Source: Pyrinomonadaceae bacterium | GTDB lineage: Bacteria; Acidobacteriota; Blastocatellia; Pyrinomonadales; Pyrinomonadaceae | Direction: 5' to 3' | Length of the DNA stretch: 6,318 bases | Assembly: GCA_014379075.1 (NCBI GenBank) | Contig: JACMMN010000385.1 | Span: 1 to 6,318 of the forward strand | Shown here: positions 1 to 5,945 of the stretch, piece by piece | Layout: each line of letters starts with the position of its first letter | Numbering within the stretch: position 1 is the stretch's first letter | Translations under genes and position numbers: made by a program | Notes under the pieces: generated by a model | Told to the model about the DNA's origin: nothing | Databases searched by the model: none | The model's input: the letters and a program-made list of their open reading frames with translations, nothing else

Positions 1-963
1 ATGTCGGAACAGCAGAACGAGATCGTAAAACGTCTGGATGTGATGGAATTCATCGCCCGTGACGGCTCATCCGTCGAACGCGACGAGGCAGGCAGCCCGC
101 ATGACGGACTTCCGATCGGGGCGCCGTTTCCCGATTTCAGCATCGCAAACGGCGGCGGCAAAGTCGTAACCTTTGAAAATATTCTGGCCGAAAGGAAGCC
201 GACGTTCTTCGTCTTTGTAAGCCCGACATGCATTCCGTGCGGATCTCTTTTGCCCGAGGTGATGGAATGGCAGGACGAAATGAGAGAAAAACTTAATTTC
301 GTTATCATCAGCACCGGCTCGCGCGATCTGAATATTAAAAAATTCGGCGAAGAAATCGCCGGGCAGGTATTGCTCGAAGACAAAAGGGAACTGGCCGAAA
401 AGGTTCAGGCAAAATGGACGCCGACCGGTGTTCTGGTTTCGAGTGAAGGCTTTATCCAGAGCCATCCGGCGTCCGGCGACACAGCTATCCGCAGATTGGC
501 CGACAAGATCCGGCACGAAGATCTGACACGGGATTTTCTTTACTTTACCGAAACAAACGTGACCGGAAAACCGCCGCTTATAGGCAAGTCGATCCCTGAG
601 TTTTCCCTGGAAGATCTGGACGGCCGCAAATGGATAAAAGACGATCTTATAGGAAAGGAGACCTTGGCGATCTTCTGGGGCACCGACTGTCCTCATTGCG
701 TACGCATGATGCCTGAGATTCAGGAATGGGATAAAAGCAGATCGGCGAACGATCCGAATCTAATCGTTTTTTCCGAAGGTGATCCGGGTGAGCACCGCGA
801 ACTCGGCTTATCTTCTCCGATATTGCTGGAAAAAGGCCACAAAACGGCCATCGGTTTCGGAATGTTCGGAACACCGTCCGCTGTGCTGATAGATGAGCAG
901 GGAAGAATTGTGACCGAAACCGCGATCGGAGCGGGAAATATTTGGGCGCTCATTGGGAAGTGA
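1..963 (+). CDS. Tandem thioredoxin-fold (TlpA/ResA/MauD-like) protein, possibly 5' partial
   Basis: A 320-residue protein with two consecutive thioredoxin-like domains. Domain 1 (about residues 37-175) opens with the redoxin-type stretch GAPFPDFSIANGGG, has the active site C77-I-P-C80 and a cis-proline at TP 140-141. Domain 2 (about 191-320) opens with IGKSIPEFSLEDLDG and has C230-P-H-C233 and a cis-proline at TP 291-292. Both domains therefore keep the residues needed for thiol-disulfide exchange; CPHC is a DsbA-like oxidising pair. Family knowledge suggests a role in disulfide reduction, disulfide formation or cytochrome c maturation outside the cytoplasm. No signal peptide or membrane segment is visible. 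The ATG is the first base of the window, and residues 1-36 look like the linker that follows a MauE/DoxX membrane domain in some redoxin fusions, so the true start may lie upstream. The next gene begins 87 bases downstream and no convincing terminator separates them. Substrate unknown. The fold is secure; the start and physiological role are not. Confidence 0.85.
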   Translation: MSEQQNEIVKRLDVMEFIARDGSSVERDEAGSPHDGLPIGAPFPDFSIANGGGKVVTFENILAERKPTFFVFVSPTCIPCGSLLPEVMEWQDEMREKLNFVIISTGSRDLNIKKFGEEIAGQVLLEDKRELAEKVQAKWTPTGVLVSSEGFIQSHPASGDTAIRRLADKIRHEDLTRDFLYFTETNVTGKPPLIGKSIPEFSLEDLDGRKWIKDDLIGKETLAIFWGTDCPHCVRMMPEIQEWDKSRSANDPNLIVFSEGDPGEHRELGLSSPILLEKGHKTAIGFGMFGTPSAVLIDEQGRIVTETAIGAGNIWALIGK

Positions 964-1050
964 GGATCGATTACGAATTTAGATATGACGTTTGGTTTCG
1001 CAATAAGAGTTGTAAAGTCCTATGACTCGTAATTTAAAATTTGCAATTTT
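964..1050 (+). promoter_or_regulatory. Possible weak promoter region of tgt
   Basis: AT-rich 87-base gap before tgt. A poor sigma-70-like pair is visible: TTGTAA (1010-1015) and TTTAAA (1033-1038), 17 bases apart, each matching consensus at 4 of 6 positions. The start point would fall only a few bases before the tgt ATG, which would make the message leaderless or nearly so. There is no Shine-Dalgarno sequence before the ATG, which fits that idea but does not prove it. A short AT-only inverted repeat (AAAATT-TGC-AATTTT, 1036-1050) also abuts the start codon. A promoter inside or upstream of the preceding gene is equally possible. Confidence 0.2.
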
Positions 1051-2325
1051 ATGCACCCGATAGAGTGGAAAATAACCGCGCAGGACGGCGAAGCGCGTAC
1101 AGGCATTTTGCGAACGAGGCGTTCAATAATTGAAACGCCCGTTTTTATGCCTGTGGGAACTCAGGGCGCGCTGAAGGGCGTGCGGTTTGAATGGCTGGAA
1201 AACGAACACGACGCGCGGATAATTCTCGGAAATACATATCACTTGTTTTTGCGCCCCGGCGTCGAGACGATCCGCAAACTCGGCGGGCTGCACAAATTCT
1301 CTACCTGGGATCGATCTTACCTGACTGATTCCGGAGGATTCCAGGTGTTTTCGCTTACCGATTTGCGAAAGCTTTCCGAAGACGGCGTCGAGTTTCGTTC
1401 GCACCTCGACGGCAGTAAACATTTTCTGTCTCCTGAAGTTTCGATGGAAGTTCAGGCGGCTTTGGATTCGGAGATCGCGATGGTATTCGACGAATGCCCG
1501 CCCGGCGATGCGGGATTCGATAAAACACGGGAAAGCCTGGAATTGACCGCCCGCTGGGCAAAACGTTCGAAGGATAGGTTTGATGAACTGCAGGATAACG
1601 GGTTCCTGTCAGAACCACCAGCGATAGCGGGTGGCTCAATGCGGCCTTCTCTGAAACCGAACACGATAGACATCGATCTTCAACCACACGATACCGCAAG
1701 TGGTTCTGACAGGACTCAGAACGTCAAATTGTCGGGCAAACAAGCACTTTTCGGCATCATTCAAGGAGCGGGACATTTGGATCTCCGCCTGGAAAGCCTC
1801 GAAAAAACGGTAAATATCGGCTTCGACGGCTATGCGATCGGCGGCCTCAGCGTCGGGGAAGAAAAAAGCGTGATGTACGAAGTGCTGGAATATATCGCGC
1901 CGAAAATGCCGCAGGACGCTCCGCGCTATTTGATGGGTGTCGGCACGCCTGAGGACCTGATCGAAGGAGTCGCGCGCGGCGTCGATATGTTCGATTGTGT
2001 GATGCCGACCCGAAACGGCCGAACCGGAAGTGCATTTACTTCCACGGGAAAGATCAACATTCGCAACGCCAAACACTCACAGGACGAATCGCCGCTCGAC
2101 GCCGATTGCCCTTGCTCGGTCTGCCGCAGATATTCGAGGGCGTATTTGCGTCATCTTTACCAGGCCGGCGAAATGAATGCCGCCATTATGATCTCGCACC
2201 ACAATCTCGCTTTCTTCCTTGACACTATGCGTGCGGTTAGGCAATCTATCAAATTCGGCGGTTTCTCGCGGTTTCGGGAAGAATTCCTATACAAATTAGG
2301 CGACGGCGACCGTTCGGACGTTTGA
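1051..2325 (+). CDS. tgt: Queuine/preQ1 tRNA-guanine transglycosylase (Tgt) carrying an in-frame repeat insertion
   Basis: Exchanges guanine 34 in GUN-anticodon tRNAs (Asp, Asn, His, Tyr) for preQ1 in bacteria, a step towards queuosine. The TIM-barrel hallmarks are all present: PVFMPVGTQGA (30-40), NTYHL (61-65), DSGGFQVFSL with the general-base Asp93, FDECPP with Asp147, GIIQG with Gln238, GGLSVGE (264-270), and VDMFDCVMPTRNGR with the nucleophile Asp315. The zinc site is Cys353, Cys355, Cys358 and His384, with family spacing. It has 424 residues against roughly 370-380 usual. The excess sits between FDEL (177-180) and ALFGIIQG (232-239), which E. coli Tgt joins with only a few residues. Residues 185-221 are encoded by a palindromic repeat element. 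All catalytic and zinc residues are kept, so the enzyme is probably active with a surface loop added. The start is chosen because MHPIEWKITAQDG matches the family N-terminus; there is no Shine-Dalgarno sequence. It heads a tgt-yajC-secDF block. Confidence 0.97.
   Translation: MHPIEWKITAQDGEARTGILRTRRSIIETPVFMPVGTQGALKGVRFEWLENEHDARIILGNTYHLFLRPGVETIRKLGGLHKFSTWDRSYLTDSGGFQVFSLTDLRKLSEDGVEFRSHLDGSKHFLSPEVSMEVQAALDSEIAMVFDECPPGDAGFDKTRESLELTARWAKRSKDRFDELQDNGFLSEPPAIAGGSMRPSLKPNTIDIDLQPHDTASGSDRTQNVKLSGKQALFGIIQGAGHLDLRLESLEKTVNIGFDGYAIGGLSVGEEKSVMYEVLEYIAPKMPQDAPRYLMGVGTPEDLIEGVARGVDMFDCVMPTRNGRTGSAFTSTGKINIRNAKHSQDESPLDADCPCSVCRRYSRAYLRHLYQAGEMNAAIMISHHNLAFFLDTMRAVRQSIKFGGFSRFREEFLYKLGDGDRSDV
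1604..1639 (+). repeat. Left REP-like unit with hairpin
   Basis: This 36-base unit folds as CCACC (1615-1619) paired with GGTGG (1630-1634). Inside that stem GC (1621-1622) pairs with GC (1627-1628) around a GATA loop, leaving one A/G mismatch. A conserved 5' tail, TCCTGTCAGAA, precedes the stem, as in REP sequences, where a short conserved motif flanks the hairpin. In the tgt frame it encodes LSEPPAIAGGS; the opposite strand also encodes EPPAIAGGS because the core is nearly symmetric at codon level. Confidence 0.75.
1679..1714 (-). repeat. Right REP-like unit with hairpin, inverted
   Basis: On the minus strand this unit starts with the same 15 bases as the left unit and then diverges at 7 of the next 21 positions. 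Its own hairpin is a perfect 6-base stem, AACCAC with GTGGTT (1700-1705 and 1682-1687 on the plus strand), around a 12-base loop. Although loop bases differ from the left unit, the CCAC/GTGG core pairing is kept in both, consistent with selection on structure or with two related family members. Confidence 0.75.
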
Positions 2326-2344
2326 TTAACTCAATTCAAACGTC
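2317..2344 (+). terminator. Hairpin across the tgt stop codon; possible weak terminator or processing site
   Basis: A perfect 9-base stem (GACGTTTGA at 2317-2325 with TCAAACGTC at 2336-2344) encloses a 10-base loop, and the left arm contains the tgt stop codon TGA (2323-2325). A run of five T (2356-2360) lies 11 bases after the stem, too far for a classical intrinsic terminator. It could attenuate read-through into yajC, protect a 3' end or be a processing site. The structure is seen directly; the role is inference. Confidence 0.35.
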
Positions 2345-2376
2345 TATGATTGAGTTTTTATCTCTGCATCAAAACA

Positions 2377-2676
2377 ATGAATATAGTTCTGTTATTTTTC
2401 CAGGAAGGTGGAAGCTACGGTATTATCACCGCGATCCTTCCCTTCGTATTTATCTTCGGAATCTTCTATTTCCTCGTGATCCTGCCGCAAAAAAAGCAGA
2501 AGCAGCAGCTTCAGGAATTGATCACGCAATTGAAGATCAATGACGAAGTCGTGACGAACGGCGGAATTATCGGCAAGATCAAGGAAGTCAGGGATACGAG
2601 TTTTATCATCCAAAGCGCCGAGAAATCGTTTTTGGAAGTCGGGAAATCCGCCGTGGTCGGGAAAAAGGCGGAATAG
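2377..2676 (+). CDS. yajC: Preprotein translocase subunit YajC
   Basis: A 99-residue single-pass inner-membrane protein that associates with SecDF and the SecYEG translocon; it is usually dispensable. A short periplasmic N-terminus (MNIVLLFFQEGGSYG) leads into a strongly hydrophobic helix (about residues 16-35) ending in VILPQKKQKQQ, the family's basic, Gln-rich signature after the membrane helix (more often IRPQ.K). The cytoplasmic part has the conserved stretch INDEVVTNGGIIGKIKEV and a small beta-rich domain that ends shortly after a FLEVGKSAVVG segment. Length matches the family (about 85-115). A TTG 27 bases upstream is in frame, but it would add the non-family residues MSFYLCIKT, so the ATG is preferred. 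No Shine-Dalgarno sequence precedes it. It lies 51 bases after tgt and 54 before secD. Confidence 0.93.
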   Translation: MNIVLLFFQEGGSYGIITAILPFVFIFGIFYFLVILPQKKQKQQLQELITQLKINDEVVTNGGIIGKIKEVRDTSFIIQSAEKSFLEVGKSAVVGKKAE

Positions 2677-2687
2677 GTTACCTCGTA

Positions 2688-2708
2688 ATTCGTCACTTAT
2701 CGACGAAT
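2688..2708 (+). other. Small perfect hairpin between yajC and secD
   Basis: ATTCGTC (2688-2694) pairs perfectly with GACGAAT (2702-2708) around a 7-base loop. It ends 22 bases before the secD ATG and has no T-run after it, so it is not an intrinsic terminator. It could affect message stability or the choice of secD start in the absence of a Shine-Dalgarno sequence. The hairpin is seen directly; function is unknown. Confidence 0.3.
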
Positions 2709-2730
2709 CGCGAACAACCAATACATATTA

Positions 2731-4401
2731 ATGAAAAACAACAGTTTGTGGATAAGAACAGCGGTCATTGTGGTTATCACGCTGGTAGGGATCTATCTGG
2801 TATTCGGCCCTCGCAGGGTTCCCGTTGGAAATGACTTCACTTGGACGGGCATCAAGGCCAACCTCGCCGAAAACATCAATCTCGGATTGGATCTGAAAGG
2901 CGGTTCGCGTCTTGTAATGCGCGTTAAAACCGACGATTACCTGAAAAAGCTGACAGAGAACAATGCTCAGGCGGCTTTACTTGCCGCCCAGGATGCGAAA
3001 TTGCCGGTTAGCGGGAATAAGGTCGTCGCGGAAAACGGCACCTATTCACTCTCGCTCGAAACGACCGATCCCGCACAGGCTCAGACCATTATCGACGAAG
3101 TAAAAAAGAAGGTCGATTTTTCAAGTTGGACCGAGGAAACGAACGGAAATACCATAAGCTGGAGGTTGCCGTCGCCGACCCAGACCATTTTTAAAGAACA
3201 GGCCGTCGTACAGGCTCTTACGATCATCGAAAGCCGCATCAACGAATTCGGCGTCAAGGAACCGACACTGCAGCGGCACGGTTCACCGACATCGGGCCGC
3301 ATTCTATTGCAGATGCCCGGCGTCGATGACCCCGAACGAGTAAAAAAACTGATCGGTGCGAAATCCACGCTGTCTATCTTAAAGGCCGTTGACCCTTACC
3401 AGCCCTATCCGACCAGGGAAGCTGCGGAGCGATCGCTCGGCGCAACAGTTCCATCGAACCGTTTGGTTTTGCCATATAACGAAAAGGACGACGGTACGGC
3501 TCAATCAAAGGACGCAGCCGCACAGACGCCTCCTCAATGGGTAGTTGTCGAACTTCCGGCCGTTGTCGAGGGAAGCGAAATGCGTGATGCTTCGGCATAC
3601 TCACAGACCGGCGGTGATACAAATTACGAGATCAATTTCTCACTAAAACCCGATGGTGCAAAGAAATTCGGGGATTTTACTACCAAAAACGTCGGCAAAT
3701 ATTTAGCGGTTCGATTGAATGAAGAGATCAAATCGGTTGCATCCATCAATTCGCCAATCTTTGAATCCGGCAGAATAACCGGACGTTTTTCGAAAACCGC
3801 GGCTGAAGATCTGGCATTGACTCTAAAAACCGGATCGCTCCCAACAGACATCGAATATCAGGAAGAACGAACCGTCGGGCCGAGCCTCGGTGCCGATTCG
3901 ATCCGCTCGGGTGTGGCGGCATCACTGGCAGGAATGATCTTTATCGTCGTTTTCATGCTTATCTATTATCGCGGATCGGGAATAAATGCGGTGATCGCAT
4001 TGATCCTGAACCTCTTGCTGACCCTTGCGGCTCTTATCATGGTCGATTCGACCCTGACGCTGCCGGGAATTGCGGGCCTTATTCTGGGCATCGGCATGGC
4101 GGTGGATTCCAACGTCCTTATATTTGAGCGAATGCGCGAGGAACTGCGTGCCGGACACAATGTCGCCGCCGCTGTTTCGACGGGTTTTGATAAGGCGTTC
4201 ATCACCATTATCGACACGCATGTAACGACCATTATTTCGGCCATCATCCTTTACATGTACGGATCGGGCCCGATCCGCGGATTCGCCGTGACGCTGATCC
4301 TCGGATTGCTCATAAATCTTTTCTCCGCGGTTTTCGTATCGCGAACGATCTTTATGTGGCTGCTTGAACGCAACCCGGAAATGAAAAAGCTTAGTATCTA
4401 G
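2731..4401 (+). CDS. secD: Protein translocase subunit SecD
   Basis: An inner-membrane RND-type protein that, with SecF, uses the proton-motive force to pull preproteins through SecYEG after ATP-driven insertion. Membrane helix 1 is at about residues 8-26. It is followed by the signature LGLDLKGG (51-58), then a long periplasmic region with conserved ALTIIESRINEFGVKEP (162-178) and LLQMPGVDDPERVKKLIG (192-209). The second part of that region has LKPDGAKKF (305-313) and ALTLKTGSLP (362-371), and the junction into the membrane domain is VGPSLGADSIRSG (382-394). Five further helices follow at about 395-413, 417-437, 445-463, 488-510 and 517-541. Helix 4 holds GMAVDSNVLIFERMREE, with Asp459 matching the proton-pathway Asp of SecD (E. 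coli D519, T. thermophilus D340). GPIRGFAVTL (513-522) is also typical. The 556 residues are shorter than E. coli SecD (615) but usual for many phyla. No Shine-Dalgarno sequence is seen. Intact. Confidence 0.97.
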   Translation: MKNNSLWIRTAVIVVITLVGIYLVFGPRRVPVGNDFTWTGIKANLAENINLGLDLKGGSRLVMRVKTDDYLKKLTENNAQAALLAAQDAKLPVSGNKVVAENGTYSLSLETTDPAQAQTIIDEVKKKVDFSSWTEETNGNTISWRLPSPTQTIFKEQAVVQALTIIESRINEFGVKEPTLQRHGSPTSGRILLQMPGVDDPERVKKLIGAKSTLSILKAVDPYQPYPTREAAERSLGATVPSNRLVLPYNEKDDGTAQSKDAAAQTPPQWVVVELPAVVEGSEMRDASAYSQTGGDTNYEINFSLKPDGAKKFGDFTTKNVGKYLAVRLNEEIKSVASINSPIFESGRITGRFSKTAAEDLALTLKTGSLPTDIEYQEERTVGPSLGADSIRSGVAASLAGMIFIVVFMLIYYRGSGINAVIALILNLLLTLAALIMVDSTLTLPGIAGLILGIGMAVDSNVLIFERMREELRAGHNVAAAVSTGFDKAFITIIDTHVTTIISAIILYMYGSGPIRGFAVTLILGLLINLFSAVFVSRTIFMWLLERNPEMKKLSI

Positions 4402-4409
4402 CCGTCGGC

Positions 4410-4460
4410 GATCAGCATTCAGCAAACTTCGGCTGACAACTGACCACCGACCACTGCCAA
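4410..4460 (+). repeat. Degenerate heptamer tandem repeat filling the secD-secF gap
   Basis: The 61-base gap can be read as seven-base units. First come GATCAGC, ATTCAGC and AAACTTC (4410-4430). Two bases later follow CTGACAA, CTGACCA, CCGACCA and CTGCCAA (4433-4460), ending two bases before the secF ATG. The second block is the clearer one: each unit differs from CTGACCA by one base or none. Such low-complexity heptamer arrays (STRR-like) are known from cyanobacteria. The match to a known repeat family is inference. Confidence 0.5.
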
Positions 4461-4462
4461 AA

Positions 4463-5605
4463 ATGTTTGAATTTTTTACCAATATCAAAGTCGACTGGAT
4501 GGGCTGGCGCAAGCCGCTCATCGCCGTTTCTATCCTTATACTGCTCGCGGGTTTAATTTCGGCTATCGGCAGGCAAATGACCGACGGCGGAACCGACGCA
4601 TTCAATCTCGGCGTCGATTTTCAGGGCGGAACCGTAATTACCGCGAAATTCAAACAAAAACCCACGACTGATGACGTGCGCTCCGCTTTGAATGTCGTTG
4701 GCATCAATGAATCTGTTATCCAGGATTCGACCGACAAACAGGATGAGTTGCTGATAAAGGTTCCGCTGCTGAACAATGTGGAAACAGGGCAGCCTGCCGC
4801 ATCGGCTGAAACGCCGGTAAATTCGAATACCGCCGTTACGGCGGAAACCACTGCCGAAACGACGTTGAATACCCAGGTCGACAAAGGCCGGACGCTCGTA
4901 AAACAGGCTCTGGACACATTCGGCAAGGAAGCCGAGCCGGCGTTGGCTCTGCAGGACGATGCAGCCGCCGCATACAAGATCGTCGGAACCGATTCCGTTG
5001 GCCCGGTCGCAGGTGCCGAACTGCGTACGCAGGCGATCCAGGCGACCTTGCTTGGCATGATCGGGATCCTGCTGTTTATTGCGTTCCGGTATGATTGGAC
5101 GTACGCGGCCGGTGCTGTTATCGCCGTGTTTCACGATGTTTTGATAACTCTGGCGTTCTTTTCGGTATTTCAATGGGAAGTCAGCCTTACCGTTTTGGCC
5201 GCGTTTTTGACGCTGGTCGGTTTTTCGGTGAACGACTCGATCGTCATTTTCGACCGCATCCGCGAAAACCTCGGCCTGCATCGGGATAGATCGTTGTACG
5301 ATCTGACGAATCAGTCGATCAACCAGACGATGTCGCGCACTATCGTGACGAACGGCCTCGTTTTTCTTTCGGTTTTGGCTCTTGTTTTGTTCGGCGGCGA
5401 AGTGCTCCGAGGCTTTTCGCTCGCACTTTTCGTCGGCTCGATCGCGGGAACTTATTCAACCATAGCCATTGCCAGCCCTATCGCCATCTGGTGGCAGAGC
5501 AAGATCGGGGCAGCCAAGATAAAGGAAGTTCAGCTGCAGCAGAGTGGCGAAAAGATTGCTTCGGCATCACGCCGCTCGGTCACCCGCAGGCCGGTTACAC
5601 GATAA
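4463..5605 (+). CDS. secF: Protein translocase subunit SecF with a low-complexity periplasmic linker
   Basis: Partner of SecD in the proton-driven step of protein export. Helix 1 is at about residues 18-36, followed by the signature LGVDFQGG (49-56). The periplasmic domain runs to about 190 and ends in VGPVAGAELR (179-188), a SecF hallmark. Five helices follow between about 191 and 345. The membrane motor residues are present: Asp258 in GFSVNDSIVIFDRIREN (matches E. coli SecF D213) and Arg292 in MSRT (matches R247). At 380 residues it is longer than E. coli SecF (323). Much of the difference is an Ala/Thr/Glu-rich linker at about 106-138, likely unstructured, plus a basic, Arg-rich C-terminal tail after about 345 ending RRSVTRRPVTR. 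The start is set by the family-like N-terminus before helix 1, although no Shine-Dalgarno sequence precedes the ATG. It is the last gene of the export block. Confidence 0.97.
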   Translation: MFEFFTNIKVDWMGWRKPLIAVSILILLAGLISAIGRQMTDGGTDAFNLGVDFQGGTVITAKFKQKPTTDDVRSALNVVGINESVIQDSTDKQDELLIKVPLLNNVETGQPAASAETPVNSNTAVTAETTAETTLNTQVDKGRTLVKQALDTFGKEAEPALALQDDAAAAYKIVGTDSVGPVAGAELRTQAIQATLLGMIGILLFIAFRYDWTYAAGAVIAVFHDVLITLAFFSVFQWEVSLTVLAAFLTLVGFSVNDSIVIFDRIRENLGLHRDRSLYDLTNQSINQTMSRTIVTNGLVFLSVLALVLFGGEVLRGFSLALFVGSIAGTYSTIAIASPIAIWWQSKIGAAKIKEVQLQQSGEKIASASRRSVTRRPVTR

Positions 5606-5668
5606 ATAACGGTTGCTTGCCCTTGTAATCGCAGAAGAGGGCCGTTTCGCTCGTTTTAGCCGAAAAAA

Positions 5669-5684
5669 AATGCGAATTCGCATT
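5669..5684 (-). terminator. Perfect 16-base palindrome with T-run on the minus strand
   Basis: AATGCGAATTCGCATT is fully self-complementary. As RNA it gives a 6-base stem with an AATT loop. On the minus strand it is followed directly by six more T (complement of A 5663-5668), which is the layout of an intrinsic terminator for leftward transcription. On the plus strand no T-run follows. No minus-strand gene is seen that would need it, so an operator or a terminator of antisense transcription are alternatives. Confidence 0.35.
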
Positions 5685-5702
5685 AATTAACATCGATTAT
5701 TC

Positions 5703-5731
5703 TTGACTTTCGTTAACTAAAAATTTAGACT
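5703..5731 (+). promoter_or_regulatory. Candidate sigma-70-type promoter upstream of the TonB-like gene
   Basis: TTGACT (5703-5708, 5 of 6 to the -35 consensus) and TAGACT (5726-5731, 4 of 6 to the -10 consensus) are separated by 17 bases in AT-rich DNA. It would leave a leader of roughly 285 bases before the TonB-like ATG, long enough to contain the dyad at 5926-5945. This is a pattern match only. Confidence 0.3.
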
Positions 5732-5925
5732 GCATAACGTTGCTGGTCAATTAAATATTTCGTATCTGCTTTTTTTCGTTTGCTTCATACATTTGAGGAC
5801 GAAATTTTAAGGCTTTTTGTATGCGTTGCCGGCAAACGATCATTTTGCCCCGCACTTAATGCCCGGAAATTCAAACGATATTAAAGAGCCGATCGTTCCA
5901 TGAATCGAGGCCGTCCGCTACTTCG

Positions 5926-5945
5926 ATTACAACTGGAATTGTAAT
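5926..5945. promoter_or_regulatory. 20-base dyad ATTACAA-N6-TTGTAAT, possible operator or leader hairpin
   Basis: Perfect 7-base arms (5926-5932 and 5939-5945) flank a 6-base centre, and the right arm is followed by four more T (5946-5949). It could be a dimeric regulator's operator, or an attenuator-like hairpin in the leader of the TonB-like gene, whose ATG is 77 bases downstream. The AT-rich stem would be weak as a terminator. Role is inference. Confidence 0.35.

Larger units (their letters stand above)
1604..1714. repeat. REP/BIME-like palindromic element inserted in frame within tgt
   Basis: Two copies of a 36-base unit face each other (1604-1639 and 1679-1714, the second on the minus strand) around a 39-base spacer (1640-1678). 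The outermost 15 bases are a perfect inverted repeat: TCCTGTCAGAACCAC at 1604-1618 and its complement at 1700-1714. Over the 36 positions, 29 are identical. The lengths 36, 39 and 111 are all multiples of three, so the element adds exactly 37 codons (residues 185-221) with no stop codon. Its position matches the excess length of Tgt over its family. The arrangement resembles bacterial interspersed mosaic elements (paired inverted REPs), and its coding insertion recalls Rickettsia palindromic elements. No transposase is in the window, and no clear target-site duplication is seen apart from TCAGAAC occurring both inside the left unit (1609-1615) and just beyond the right end (1716-1722). Confidence 0.85.

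Noticed and set aside
67..696. Minus-strand open frame (209 codons) opposite the thioredoxin-fold gene
   Set aside because: The plus-strand frame has two full thioredoxin folds; the antisense product shows no family features.
1604..1714. The tgt insert as a group II intron, intein or frameshift artefact
   Set aside because: It is only 111 bases, keeps the frame, has no splicing motifs and shows clear paired inverted units, so a palindromic repeat explains it better.
2350..2376. Upstream TTG start for yajC
   Set aside because: It adds nine non-family residues; the ATG at 2377 gives the usual short N-terminus before the membrane helix.
2322..2543. Plus-strand 73-codon frame overlapping yajC
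   Set aside because: It is in a different frame from yajC, which has clear family motifs, and has no supporting features.
3922..4605. Long minus-strand open frame (227 codons) across secD/secF
   Set aside because: It lies antisense to the clearly conserved SecD membrane domain, has a low-complexity charged composition and no recognisable motif; it is a shadow of secD codon use.
4553..5281. Minus-strand open frame (242 codons) opposite secF
   Set aside because: It overlaps an intact SecF with all motor residues, and its own sequence looks random and Arg/Gln-rich.
5619..5642. Classical intrinsic terminator after secF
   Set aside because: The stem is short with one G-T pair, and the following T-stretch is interrupted (CGTTTCGCTCGTTTT); mentioned only as a weak possibility in the intergenic entry.
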